Positions 14,777-21,773 of a stretch of DNA of 64,000 nt are shown here, in pieces (within the stretch, counting starts at the first letter, position 1; each line of letters starts with the position of its first letter). The notes beneath the pieces are model-generated. The model was not told the origin of the DNA. It did not search any database and saw only the letters and a list, made by a program, of their open reading frames with translations. The position numbers were made by a program, and so were the translations under genes. This DNA comes from Amycolatopsis japonica (GTDB lineage: Bacteria; Actinomycetota; Actinomycetes; Mycobacteriales; Pseudonocardiaceae): contig NZ_CP008953.1 of assembly GCF_000732925.1 (NCBI RefSeq), forward strand, positions 7,247,001 to 7,311,000, written 5' to 3'.

Positions 14777-15097
14777 TCAGTCCAGGGCCTTCGCGTCCTT
14801 GTTGATCGCCCAGCGGCCGGCCGCGCGCATCACGCGCCCCGTCCACAGCACCGCGCGATAGGCCTTCGTCGCCTGATCGGCGACGTCGGGCCGGACGACC
14901 TGGTACGGCGCGACGGACGCGCTCGACCGGAGGTGCAACGGCATCCTGGTCATCGCCTCTTTCGGCGATCTCGCCTGGACGAAGTGGTGCTCCGACAGGA
15001 TCCGCCCGACCTCGTAGGGGTGCGGAAGCTTGACGGTGATGCGGTACCAGCGGAGCCCGGTTGCCGGCGACTCGACGCTGGGTGTTGGTGCGCTCAT
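14777..15097 (-). CDS. Small hypothetical protein
   Basis: 106 residues, starting at an ATG with AGGAAGG nine bases before it, so it looks genuine. After a disordered Ser/Thr/Pro-rich N-terminus, 'LRWYRITVKLPHPYEVGRILSEHHFVQARSPKEAMTRMPLHLR' reads as a small alpha/beta domain, followed by a basic C-terminal helix. There is no signal peptide, membrane helix or Cys. I do not recognise the family. It is transcribed away from ptpA across a 130-base gap and converges on the chorismate mutase gene across the repeat pair. In mycobacteria the corresponding position holds ptkA and a cobC-like gene, and this protein resembles neither. Confidence 0.7.
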   Translation of the reverse strand: MSAPTPSVESPATGLRWYRITVKLPHPYEVGRILSEHHFVQARSPKEAMTRMPLHLRSSASVAPYQVVRPDVADQATKAYRAVLWTGRVMRAAGRWAINKDAKALD

Positions 15098-15227
15098 ACG
15101 CGACCTTCCTGCGTGTTTCTCTCCAGGAGGTCTACTCCCGCTTCGTCCCGGCTTTCCAGCTTCGCGCGCCCGGTAGCCGTTCGGAGCCGGTGAGCGGTCG
15201 ATCTCCGTCGGCCTTCACACTGATCAG

Positions 15228-15689
15228 GTGCTGCACATCGTCTTCGTCTGTTCCGGCAACATCTGCCGTTCCCCGATGGCCGAGCTCGTCTTCCGCGCGA
15301 AGGCCGAGGAGGCGGGTCTCGATCACCTCGTGCAGGTGTCCAGCGCGGGCACCGGCGGCTGGCACGTGGGCGAGGCCGCGGACAAGCGGGCCCGCGCGAA
15401 GCTCGCCGAACACGGCTACCCGACCGGCCATGTCGCGGCCGAGGTCGACCGCGGACATCTGGCCGCCGACCTGCTGCTCGCGGCGGACGAAGGACATCTG
15501 TCGTTCCTCCGGCGCAAGGTGTCGGACCCGGCGAAGGTCCGCCTTCTGCGCGAGTTCGATCCGTCCGCGCCCGAGGGCGCCGAGGTCCCGGACCCGTACT
15601 ACGGCGAGGACGACGGTTTCGAGGACGTCCTCGGCATGATCGAGCGGGCCGTTCCGGGCCTGCTCGACTGGGTGCGCGCACACGCCTGA
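15228..15689 (+). CDS. ptpA: Low-molecular-weight protein tyrosine phosphatase (PtpA-like)
   Basis: 153 residues. The P-loop CSGNICRSP near the N-terminus is the C-x5-R-S signature holding the nucleophilic Cys, and the general acid Asp is in 'VPDPYYG' near residue 126. Both are intact, so it should dephosphorylate phosphotyrosine proteins. It corresponds in position to M. tuberculosis ptpA (Rv2234), lying just before the SURF1-like gene as there. The partner tyrosine kinase gene ptkA, next to ptpA in mycobacteria, is not present. It starts at a GTG with no visible ribosome binding site, so it may be leaderless. The SURF1 gene follows after 23 bases and is probably co-transcribed. Confidence 0.92.
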   Translation: MLHIVFVCSGNICRSPMAELVFRAKAEEAGLDHLVQVSSAGTGGWHVGEAADKRARAKLAEHGYPTGHVAAEVDRGHLAADLLLAADEGHLSFLRRKVSDPAKVRLLREFDPSAPEGAEVPDPYYGEDDGFEDVLGMIERAVPGLLDWVRAHA

Positions 15690-15712
15690 GGCCGACCGCT
15701 TACCGTGGTGGG

Positions 15713-16534
15713 GTGCGGTTGAAGTTCCTGCTGAAGCCCGGGTGGCTGGCATTGACGTTGGTGGTGTTCACCTTCGCCATCACTTGCTTCACCCTGCTGG
15801 CGCCATGGCAGTTCTCCCGCAACACCGAACGCGAGCACCAGAACGCGGCGCTGCGGGAGTCGTTCTCCGGGCAGCCGCGCTCGCTGGAGGAGCTGCTCCC
15901 CAACGGCGCCGTGCCTGATCAGCGCACCGAATGGCACCTGGTCGCGTTGAAGGGCACGTACCTGCCCGAGGGCGAGGTCGTGGCCCGTCTGCGCTCCGTA
16001 CAGGGCGAAGCGGCCTTCGAGGTCCTAACTCCGTTCCGGACCGTCGAGGGCACGATCGTGCTGGTGGACCGCGGGTACGTCCGGCTCGACGACAAATCGC
16101 GCGCGCTCCCCTTCGCCCCGCCCCCGGCCGGAACGGTCGACATCGTCACGCGCGCACGTCACGACGAGAAGGACGGGAAGAACCGCGACGCCTTCGCCGA
16201 CGAGTCGACCGGCGGGAAGCTGCAGAGCTACGTCGTCGATTCGCAGGTCGTCGCGCGGGCCGCGAAGCTGGACATCCGTCCGGGTTATTTCCAACTCGAC
16301 GTGAACCAGCCCGGCGTCCTAGGCGCGCTGCCACTGCCGCAGACCGACGCGGGACCGTTCTTCTCCTACGCCCTGCAGTGGATCGCGTTCGGCGCGATGG
16401 CGGTGATGGGGTGGCTGTACTTCACCGTCCGCGAGCTGAAGCCGGGCGGCGCGCTGACCACCGAGCGGCCGCAGCGGCGCAAAAGCGTCGCGGAGATGCT
16501 GGCCGAAGACGAACGCTCCGAAGTGGCCACCTGA
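15713..16534 (+). CDS. SURF1-family cytochrome c oxidase assembly protein
   Basis: 273 residues. It has the two-helix layout of SURF1: an N-terminal helix (WLALTLVVFTFAITCFTLLAPWQF) ending in the WQ motif, a long outer domain with 'WHLVALKGTYLP', 'VLTPFRTVEGTIVLVDRGYVR' (the GTxxLVDRGYV signature) and 'GYFQLDVNQPG', and a C-terminal helix (FSYALQWIAFGAMAVMGWLYF) with the conserved 'YALQW'. SURF1 helps insert heme a into cytochrome c oxidase. A cytoplasmic tail of about 45 residues follows. It starts at a GTG 23 bases after ptpA and is ended by a hairpin at 16545-16569. The position matches Rv2235. Confidence 0.93.
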   Translation: MRLKFLLKPGWLALTLVVFTFAITCFTLLAPWQFSRNTEREHQNAALRESFSGQPRSLEELLPNGAVPDQRTEWHLVALKGTYLPEGEVVARLRSVQGEAAFEVLTPFRTVEGTIVLVDRGYVRLDDKSRALPFAPPPAGTVDIVTRARHDEKDGKNRDAFADESTGGKLQSYVVDSQVVARAAKLDIRPGYFQLDVNQPGVLGALPLPQTDAGPFFSYALQWIAFGAMAVMGWLYFTVRELKPGGALTTERPQRRKSVAEMLAEDERSEVAT

Positions 16535-16544
16535 TTCGACCCGA

Positions 16545-16569
16545 AAATGGACCTTTCGCAGGTCCATTT
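16545..16569. terminator. 10-bp hairpin after the SURF1-like gene
   Basis: The arms AAATGGACCT (16545-16554) and AGGTCCATTT (16560-16569) flank TTCGC. The ATG at 16547 falls within the left arm, which argues against it as the start of the next gene. Confidence 0.6.
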
Positions 16570-16588
16570 CGCGTGTTCGGCTTCGAGC

Positions 16589-17209
16589 ATGCTGATTCAC
16601 CCGTGGGACGCCGCCCACGACGACGCCGAATGGCGGGCCTGGCTCTCGACGCACGATTTCGGCCAGCTGATCGCCGGCGGCGTGGGCCGTGACCTGCCGA
16701 TCGTCAACCCGGTGCACTTCGCCTATGACGGTGACCGAACGGTCCTGCTGCACCTCGCGCGCCCCAATCCGGTCTGGCCGCTGCTGGAGGAACACCCGCG
16801 CGCGCTGCTCGCGGTGATCGACGAACACACCTACATCCGCTCCGACTGGAACACCCCGGCCGACCCGCCGCACGGTGTGCCGACGTCGTACTACTCGTCG
16901 GTCCAGCTCGAATGCGACGTCCGGCTGATCGACGACGCCGCGGAGAAGGCCGCGCTCCTGGACCGGCAGCTCGCGCGTTTCGAGCCCGGTTCGGGCAGGG
17001 CGGCGGTGAGCGCGACCGAGGCGCCGGACAAGCGGCTGCTTCCCGGCATCCGCGGGGTCGAGCTGACCGTGACCGGGGTGCGGGCGAAGTTCAAGTTCGG
17101 CGGGAACAAGCAGCCGGCCGACCGGTCACGGATCGACGCCGAGCTCGCGCGACGCGATGGGCCGATGGACGCAGGGGCGCGGGCGCGGTTGGCTCAGCGG
17201 GAGCGGTAG
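16589..17209 (+). CDS. FMN-binding PaiB-like protein
   Basis: 206 residues from the ATG at 16589 (MLIHPWDA); the frame also offers 16547, but that codon is inside a hairpin. The fold is the FMN-binding split barrel of the PaiB family: 'GQLIAGGVGRDLPIVNPVHFAYDGDRTVLLHLARPNPVWPLLEEHPRALLAVID', 'TYIRSDWN', 'VPTSYYSSVQLECDVRLID', and a C-terminal 'LPGIRGVELTVTGVRAKFKFGGNKQPADR' that matches the family's conserved ending. PaiB was named as a negative regulator of sporulation and protease genes in Bacillus, but members lack a classical HTH and may be flavin or heme-binding oxidoreductases. It ends in a repeat array: the first repeat starts inside its stop codon region. Confidence 0.82.
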   Translation: MLIHPWDAAHDDAEWRAWLSTHDFGQLIAGGVGRDLPIVNPVHFAYDGDRTVLLHLARPNPVWPLLEEHPRALLAVIDEHTYIRSDWNTPADPPHGVPTSYYSSVQLECDVRLIDDAAEKAALLDRQLARFEPGSGRAAVSATEAPDKRLLPGIRGVELTVTGVRAKFKFGGNKQPADRSRIDAELARRDGPMDAGARARLAQRER

Positions 17210-17284
17210 CAAAGGTCCCTTGCTCTCTTTCTGCAGGTCAGTGGCCTGGTGGTAGCAAAGGTCCCTTGCTCCCCCTGCTCGAGG

Positions 17285-17329
17285 ACTGTGTGGATTTCGG
17301 GTCACCCAACGCAACAAAATCCACACAGT
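17285..17329. repeat. 13-bp-stem hairpin with TGTGTGGATTT arms
   Basis: ACTGTGTGGATTT (17285-17297) pairs with AAATCCACACAGT (17317-17329) across a 19-base loop. The duplicated counterpart is at 17591-17635, where a T to C change in the left arm weakens one pair. Confidence 0.75.
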
Positions 17330-17344
17330 CACCACGCGAAGTAA

Positions 17345-17393
17345 GGGGTGTGTGGATATAGGGACACTCAACGTCCCTATATCCACACACCCC
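17345..17393. repeat. 21-bp perfect hairpin (GTGTGGATATAGGGAC tip)
   Basis: The arms at 17345-17365 and 17373-17393 are perfectly complementary around the loop ACTCAAC. In the duplicate at 17651-17699 the left arm has GAAACAGG instead of GATATAGG while the right arm is unchanged, so that copy has lost pairing. This suggests there is no strong selection on the second copy's stem. Confidence 0.8.
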
Positions 17394-17460
17394 CGACCCA
17401 AGTGGCAGCAAAGGTCCCTTGCTCCCCGCCCGTCGCGCAGCCAGGACCGCCCGCGGTCAC

Positions 17461-17501
17461 TGTGTGGATTTCGGGACATCTAACGTCCCAAAATCCACAC
17501 A
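17461..17501. repeat. 17-bp hairpin with one mismatch
   Basis: TGTGTGGATTTCGGGAC (17461-17477) pairs with 17485-17501 apart from one C/A mismatch, with the loop ATCTAAC. It shares the outer TGTGTGGAT arm and the GGGAC...GTCCC tip with its neighbours. Confidence 0.75.
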
Positions 17502-17753
17502 ACCCTCCGCGGTAGCAAAGGTCCCTTGCTCTCTTTCCGCAGGTCAGGGGCCTGGTGGTAGCAAAGGTCCCCTGCTCCCCCTGCTCGAGGACCGTGTGGA
17601 TTTCGGGTCACCCAACGCAACAAAATCCACACAGTCACCACGCGGAGTAAGAGGTGTGTGGAAACAGGGACACTCAACGTCCCTATATCCACACACCCCC
17701 GACCCAAGTGGTAGCAAAGGTCCCTTGCTCCCCCGCCGCCGGGAAAGCGCAGG

Positions 17754-18707
17754 TCAGCGACGGCGCCGCAGCCCGACGAGACCCGCCAGCACCACCGCGC
17801 TGAGAGCGCCCAGCCACCCGACCACCCGCGAAAGCTCCACGGCCCGCGTCACATGCCCGGCGTCCGGGTTGCGCCCGATGCCGAGCACCGGCAGTTCCTC
17901 GACCCCGTGCGGATACACCGTCCGCCCGCCGACGCGGATCTCCAGCGCCCCGGCGAAAGCGGCCTCGACGCGGCCGGCGTTCGGGCTCGGGTGCGCGGCG
18001 GTGTCCCGCCGCCACGCCCGCCACGCGCCGCCCGCCGAGCCGCCGACGACCGGGGCCGCGAGCACGGTCAGGCCGGCCGCGACCCGCGTGGGCACGAGAT
18101 GGACGATTTCATCCAGCCGGGCGACGAGCCACCGGTACCGCTCGGGGCGTCCGCGGCCGATGCCGCGCAGCAGGCTGATCGCGCGCGAGCCGAGCAGACC
18201 GGGAACGCCGGCCAGCGCTCCCCACACCAGCGGCGCGACGACGACGTCCGCGGTGTTCTCGGCGAGGGTTTCCACCGAAGCGCGCGAGAGGCCGATGACG
18301 CCGAGATCGTCGGCGACTCGCGGGTCCAGTGTGGACAGTGTGCCGCGAGCGGTCTCGAGTTCGCCTTCTTCGAGATCCCGGGCCAGTGAGGTGCCGTGCG
18401 CGGCCAGCCCGGCGGCGCCGAGGACGGCCCAGGTCGTCACCGCGGTCGTGGTCGCCTGCAGGACGGGGCTGCGCCGTCCCGCCCGCTCGGCGAGTACGCC
18501 CGCCAGCACGGCGGAGCCCGCGAGGCCGCCGGTCCACAGGACCCCGGTCACCGGATGCTTCGACCGGACCTTCGCGTCCACCGCCGAAGCCGCCCTGGCG
18601 AACGCCGTCACCGGACGCCGCGACCGGGGGTCCCCGATCGCCCCGTCCGCGGCCACCCCCAACACCAAGCCGATCGCGCGCGCCGCGCTCACCATCGCCC
18701 CCTGCAT
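17754..18707 (-). CDS. cobD: Adenosylcobinamide-phosphate synthase CobD/CbiB
   Basis: 317 residues, polytopic membrane protein. Family motifs are strong: 'VLGVAADGAIGDPRSRRPVTAFARAASA', 'ARGTLSTLDPRVADDLGVIGLSRASVETLAENTADVVVAPLVWGALAGVPG', 'ERYRWLVARLDEIVHLVPTRVAAGL' and 'RDTAAHPSPNAGRVEAAFAGALEIRVGG'. The enzyme joins an aminopropanol (phosphate) arm to cobyric acid in the late steps of cobalamin synthesis. It matches Rv2236c in position. The usual neighbours for the aminopropanol branch (a CobC-like decarboxylase) are not in this window, but the alpha-ribazole phosphatase fused to RNase H is 5 kb away. The ATG at 18707 or at 18692 could be the start. Confidence 0.94.
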   Translation of the reverse strand: MQGAMVSAARAIGLVLGVAADGAIGDPRSRRPVTAFARAASAVDAKVRSKHPVTGVLWTGGLAGSAVLAGVLAERAGRRSPVLQATTTAVTTWAVLGAAGLAAHGTSLARDLEEGELETARGTLSTLDPRVADDLGVIGLSRASVETLAENTADVVVAPLVWGALAGVPGLLGSRAISLLRGIGRGRPERYRWLVARLDEIVHLVPTRVAAGLTVLAAPVVGGSAGGAWRAWRRDTAAHPSPNAGRVEAAFAGALEIRVGGRTVYPHGVEELPVLGIGRNPDAGHVTRAVELSRVVGWLGALSAVVLAGLVGLRRRR

Positions 18708-18745
18708 GCAGTATCCCTGGAAGACCTGCAGAGATTACTCGAAGA

Positions 18746-19441
18746 TCATCCGTCCAGAAGGACGGCCATCTCGTCACGCGCCTGGATGACGATGTCCCGC
18801 ATCGCGCGTTCGGCCCGGTCAGGGTCACCGGCGTCGACGGCCACCGCGACCTCGACGTGCAGGGCGACGGCCTCGGGCTGCGGCTCCTCGGGCATCAGGC
18901 CGTGCCCGGTCCGCCCGGCGAGCACCTCGGCGACGACCGCCGAAAGCTGGGCGAACATCGGATTCCGCGACGAGGACAGCAGCAGATCGTGGAAAGCGAC
19001 GTCGTGCCCCAGAAAAGTGTCGAGGTCACGCCGGTGCGCCGTCTCCTCAAGCCGCTTCGCCAAGGCCCGGAGTCGGCCGCCCTCCTCCGGCGTCGCCCGT
19101 AGCGCGGCGTACCGGGCGGCACACGGTTCCACGCCGGAACGCAGTTCGGTGAGGGTGCGCAGCGCGGTCTTCCGCTCGGAGCCGTCGAGTTGCCAGCGGA
19201 GCAGTCTCGGGTCGTAATGGTTCCACTCGCTCGGCTCGCGCACGATCACCCCGACCCGGCGCTTGCTGCTGGTCAGGCACATCGTTTCGAGGACTCGCAC
19301 CACCTCGCGCGCCACCGTGCGAGAGGCGCCGAACCGCTCTTGGAGCTCCTCCGAGCGCAGTACGGAGCCCGGCGGGAGCTCCCCGTTCGCGATCGCGGAG
19401 CCGAGCGCGTCGAGCACTTCGGCATGCCTGTCGTTGCCCAC
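18746..19441 (-). CDS. GntR/FCD-type transcriptional regulator of gluconate genes
   Basis: 231 residues from a GTG at 19441. The N-terminal winged helix is 'VLDALGSAIANGELPPGSVLRSEELQERFGASRTVAREVVRVLE', the GntR signature. The C-terminal FCD domain (from about residue 90) carries the metal/ligand residues in 'ELRSGVEPCAARYAA', 'FLGHDVAFHDLLLSSSRNPMF' and 'ALHVEVAVAVDAGDP'. It is divergent from the gluconate kinase and permease genes, and the 103-base gap contains two identical palindromes, so it most likely represses them and is relieved by gluconate or 6-phosphogluconate. The pairing with gntK/gntP is conserved in actinomycetes. The ligand is inferred. Confidence 0.92.
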   Translation of the reverse strand: MGNDRHAEVLDALGSAIANGELPPGSVLRSEELQERFGASRTVAREVVRVLETMCLTSSKRRVGVIVREPSEWNHYDPRLLRWQLDGSERKTALRTLTELRSGVEPCAARYAALRATPEEGGRLRALAKRLEETAHRRDLDTFLGHDVAFHDLLLSSSRNPMFAQLSAVVAEVLAGRTGHGLMPEEPQPEAVALHVEVAVAVDAGDPDRAERAMRDIVIQARDEMAVLLDG

Positions 19442-19467
19442 CAGGCGACTCTAACGTTCTGACTCGA

Positions 19468-19501
19468 TTAAGTAGTACTTGATGTTGCTTAAGTAGTACT
19501 T
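19468..19501. promoter_or_regulatory. Two TTAAGTAGTACTT operators, 21 bp apart
   Basis: TTAAGTAGTACTT occurs at 19468-19480 and 19489-19501. The core AAGTA-G-TACTT is a perfect palindrome. Centres are 21 bp apart, two helix turns, which suits two dimers of the FCD regulator on one face of the DNA. The pair covers the promoter region between the divergent regulator and kinase genes. Confidence 0.75.
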
Positions 19502-19544
19502 TTGAGCTGTACTCGTCCCGGCTACAACGACGTGGGAGGTACGG

Positions 19545-20036
19545 ATGACCGTCATCGTGGTGATGGGCGTTTCCGGCTCGGGCAAGACGACCGTGGGCAC
19601 GGCACTCGCCGAACGCCTCGGCGTCGACTACGCCGAAGCGGACACGTTCCATCCGAAGGCGAACATCGACAAGATGAGCTCCGGCCACCCGCTGAACGAC
19701 GAGGACCGGCAACCCTGGCTCGAAGCCATCGCCACCTGGATCTCCGACCATCAGTGCTCCGGCGGCGTCGTCACGTCTTCCGCGCTCAAGTATCGCTACC
19801 GCGACATCCTGCGCAGCGGCGGGAAAGTCTGGTTCCTGCACCTCCACGGCGACCGCGACCTGCTCGCCGATCGGATGAAGACCCGCTCCGGCCACTTCAT
19901 GCCGGTGTCCCTTTTGGACTCCCAGCTCGCCGACCTCGAACCGCTGCGTCCGGACGAGCACGGCCTCGTCGCCGACATCGCGAAGAAGCCGGAAGAGATC
20001 GTCGAAACCGCCCTTTCCGCTTTCAAGGACCGCTGA
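19545..20036 (+). CDS. gntK: Gluconokinase
   Basis: 163 residues, the normal length for the P-loop gluconokinase family. Walker A is GVSGSGKTT near the start, followed by 'EADTFHPKANIDKMSSGHPLNDEDRQPWL', the substrate-binding stretch typical of GntK, and 'SSALKYRYRDILR', 'RMKTRSGHFMPVSLLDSQLADLEPL'. It phosphorylates D-gluconate to 6-phosphogluconate for the pentose phosphate pathway. The start ATG has GGGAGG eight bases upstream. Its TGA overlaps the ATG of the permease gene by one base, so both are made from one transcript under the twin palindromes. Confidence 0.96.
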   Translation: MTVIVVMGVSGSGKTTVGTALAERLGVDYAEADTFHPKANIDKMSSGHPLNDEDRQPWLEAIATWISDHQCSGGVVTSSALKYRYRDILRSGGKVWFLHLHGDRDLLADRMKTRSGHFMPVSLLDSQLADLEPLRPDEHGLVADIAKKPEEIVETALSAFKDR

Positions 20037-21403
20037 TGACCACCACCCTCGCCGCCGCCTGGACCGGACACGACACCCGCCTCATCGGCGCGACGGTGCT
20101 CGCCATCGCCGTGATCGTCGTCCTGATCACCAAGGCGAAGCAGCATCCGTTCCTCGCCCTCATCCTCGGCTCCGGCGTGCTCGGGCTCGTCGGCGGAATG
20201 CCGGTCGACAAGCTGATCAAGAGCTTCAGTTCCGGTGTCGGCTCCACCGTCGCGTCGGTCGGCGTGCTGATCGCGCTCGGCGCGATGCTCGGCAAACTGC
20301 TCGCCGACTCCGGCGGCGCCGACCAGATCGTCGACACCATCCTGCGCCGCTCGGGCGACCGCGCCCTGCCGTGGGCGATGGCGCTGGTCGCCGCGCTGAT
20401 CGGCCTGCCGATGTTCTTCGAGATCGGCCTGGTCATGCTGATCCCGGTGATCCTGCTGGTCGCCAAGCGCACCGGGAAACCGTTGCTGATGCTGGGAATC
20501 CCCGCGCTCGCCGGGCTTTCGGTGCTGCACGGTCTCGTCCCGCCGCACCCCGGCCCACTCGCCGCCGCGGGCGCGCTGAACGCGAACGTCGGCCTCACCC
20601 TGGCCTTCGGCCTGCTCGTCGCGATCCCGACGGTGATCATCGCCGGTCCGCTGTTCGGCAGGCTGGCCGCCAAGATGGTCCCGGACGCCGTCGCGCCGGA
20701 GCGGCTCGTCCCGGAATCGTCCTCTTCGGACGGACGACGTCCCGGCTTCCTCGCGACGCTGTCGACGGTGCTGCTGCCGGTCGTGCTGATGATGGGCAAG
20801 GCGCTCGCGGACATCCTGCTGGCGAAGGAGAACCACCTCCGCCGCGTGCTCGACTTCATCGGCGACCCGCTGGTGGCCCTGCTCGCCGCGGTACTGCTCG
20901 GCATGCTCACCCTGGGCAAATCCGCGGGCTTCACGCGGGACAAGCTTTCGTCCACAGTGGCCGATTCGCTGCCGCCGATCGCCGGCATCCTGCTCATCGT
21001 CGGCGCGGGCGGCGGGTTCAAGCAGACCCTCGTCGACGCCGGGGTCGGCAACGTCATCACCAGCCTGGCCACCGGCGCGAACCTGTCGCCGCTGCTGCTC
21101 GGCTGGCTGGTCGCGGTCGCGATCCGGCTCGCCACCGGTTCGGCGACGGTCGCCACCGTGTCCGCCGCGGGCATCGTGGCGCCGCTCGCGGCGACCATGG
21201 ATCCGTCGCACAGCGCGCTGCTGGTGCTGGCGATCGGCGCCGGTTCACTGTTCTTCTCCCACGTCAACGACGCCGGGTTCTGGCTGGTCAAGGAGTACTT
21301 CGGGCTTTCGGTCGGGCAGACGCTGAAGAGCTGGTCGATCATGGAGACGGTGATCTCGGTGGTCGCGATCGCGCTGATCCTGCCGCTGGGCGCCTTGTTG
21401 TAG
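20036..21403 (+). CDS. gntP: Gluconate:H+ symporter, GntP family
   Basis: 455 residues with 12 or more membrane helices. GntP landmarks are present: 'KQHPFLALILGSGVLGLVGGMP', 'GVGSTVASVGVLIALGAMLGKLLADSGGADQIVDTIL', 'GLPMFFEIGLVMLIPVILLVAK', 'HGLVPPHPGPLAAAGALNANVG', 'RLATGSATVATVSAAGIVAPL' and 'FFSHVNDAGFWLVKEYFGLS'. It brings gluconate across the membrane with protons for the kinase encoded just before it. The start overlaps the kinase stop (TGATG). The next gene lies 43 bases downstream with its own promoter, so the gluconate operon ends here. There is no obvious hairpin in the short gap. Confidence 0.95.
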   Translation: MTTTLAAAWTGHDTRLIGATVLAIAVIVVLITKAKQHPFLALILGSGVLGLVGGMPVDKLIKSFSSGVGSTVASVGVLIALGAMLGKLLADSGGADQIVDTILRRSGDRALPWAMALVAALIGLPMFFEIGLVMLIPVILLVAKRTGKPLLMLGIPALAGLSVLHGLVPPHPGPLAAAGALNANVGLTLAFGLLVAIPTVIIAGPLFGRLAAKMVPDAVAPERLVPESSSSDGRRPGFLATLSTVLLPVVLMMGKALADILLAKENHLRRVLDFIGDPLVALLAAVLLGMLTLGKSAGFTRDKLSSTVADSLPPIAGILLIVGAGGGFKQTLVDAGVGNVITSLATGANLSPLLLGWLVAVAIRLATGSATVATVSAAGIVAPLAATMDPSHSALLVLAIGAGSLFFSHVNDAGFWLVKEYFGLSVGQTLKSWSIMETVISVVAIALILPLGALL

Positions 21404-21410
21404 GTCCGGC

Positions 21411-21440
21411 TTGACACGTGACCTTTTAGTCACCTATTCT
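21411..21440 (+). promoter_or_regulatory. Promoter with embedded ArsR operator
   Basis: TTGACA (21411-21416) and TATTCT (21435-21440) are 18 bases apart. The inverted repeat GTGAC-N6-GTCAC (21418-21422 and 21429-21433) fills the spacer. Transcription would start about base 21446-21447, on or next to the GTG start, predicting a leaderless mRNA and autorepression. Confidence 0.7.
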
Positions 21441-21446
21441 TCCGAC

Positions 21447-21773
21447 GTGCCCGACGACGACCTGGTTTTCAAGGCCCTGGCGGATCCGACTCGCCGGTTC
21501 CTGCTCGACCAGCTGTTCGCGCGTGACGGCCGCACGCTGACCGAACTCGAGTCCGAAGTGGACATGAGCCGGTTCGGCGTGATGAAGCACTTGAAACTGC
21601 TGGAAGAAGCCGGACTTGTCGTCACGCGCAAGGAGGGCCGGGAGAAGAAGCACTTCCTCAACCCGGTACCGATCCGGCAGATCCACGACAGGTGGATCGA
21701 CAAGTTCACGGAGCGCAACGTGACCGCGTTGCTCGACCTCAAAGCCGAACTCGAGACCGAGGAGCCCTCATGA
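21447..21773 (+). CDS. ArsR-family regulator
   Basis: 108 residues from the GTG at 21447. The winged helix reads 'VFKALADPTRRFLLDQLFARDGRTLTELESEVDMSRFGVMKHLKLLEEAGLVVTRKEGREKKHFLNPVPI', the pattern of ArsR proteins linked to SRPBCC (AHSA1) genes. There are no metal-binding cysteines, so it probably does not sense metals. It is translationally coupled to the SRPBCC gene (ATGA overlap). The promoter's -10 ends only 6 bases before the start codon, and the operator sits between -35 and -10, so self-repression is likely. The longer frame beginning at 21411 runs through the promoter and is rejected. Confidence 0.9.
   Translation: MPDDDLVFKALADPTRRFLLDQLFARDGRTLTELESEVDMSRFGVMKHLKLLEEAGLVVTRKEGREKKHFLNPVPIRQIHDRWIDKFTERNVTALLDLKAELETEEPS

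Larger units (their letters stand above)
17206..17734. repeat. Tandem duplication (306-bp period) of a hairpin-rich, noncoding segment
   Basis: Bases 17206-17428 recur at 17512-17734 with a constant offset of 306 and about nine substitutions by eye (about 96% identity), with no gaps. Each copy holds three GTAGCAAAGGTCCCTTGC-type elements and two large inverted repeats. The spacer 17429-17511 adds another hairpin. This accounts for the whole 544-base gap between the PaiB-like gene and cobD. The ORFs that cross it are not credible, as they change frame use and consist of repeats. Confidence 0.9.

Noticed and set aside
17206..17734. Possible CRISPR array
   Set aside because: The repeats are near-identical tandem segments with palindromes and no unique spacers of constant size, and no cas genes are present.
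17419..18789. 456-codon plus-strand frame across the repeat array and cobD
   Set aside because: It reads through repeats and then antisense to cobD, which has unmistakable family motifs.
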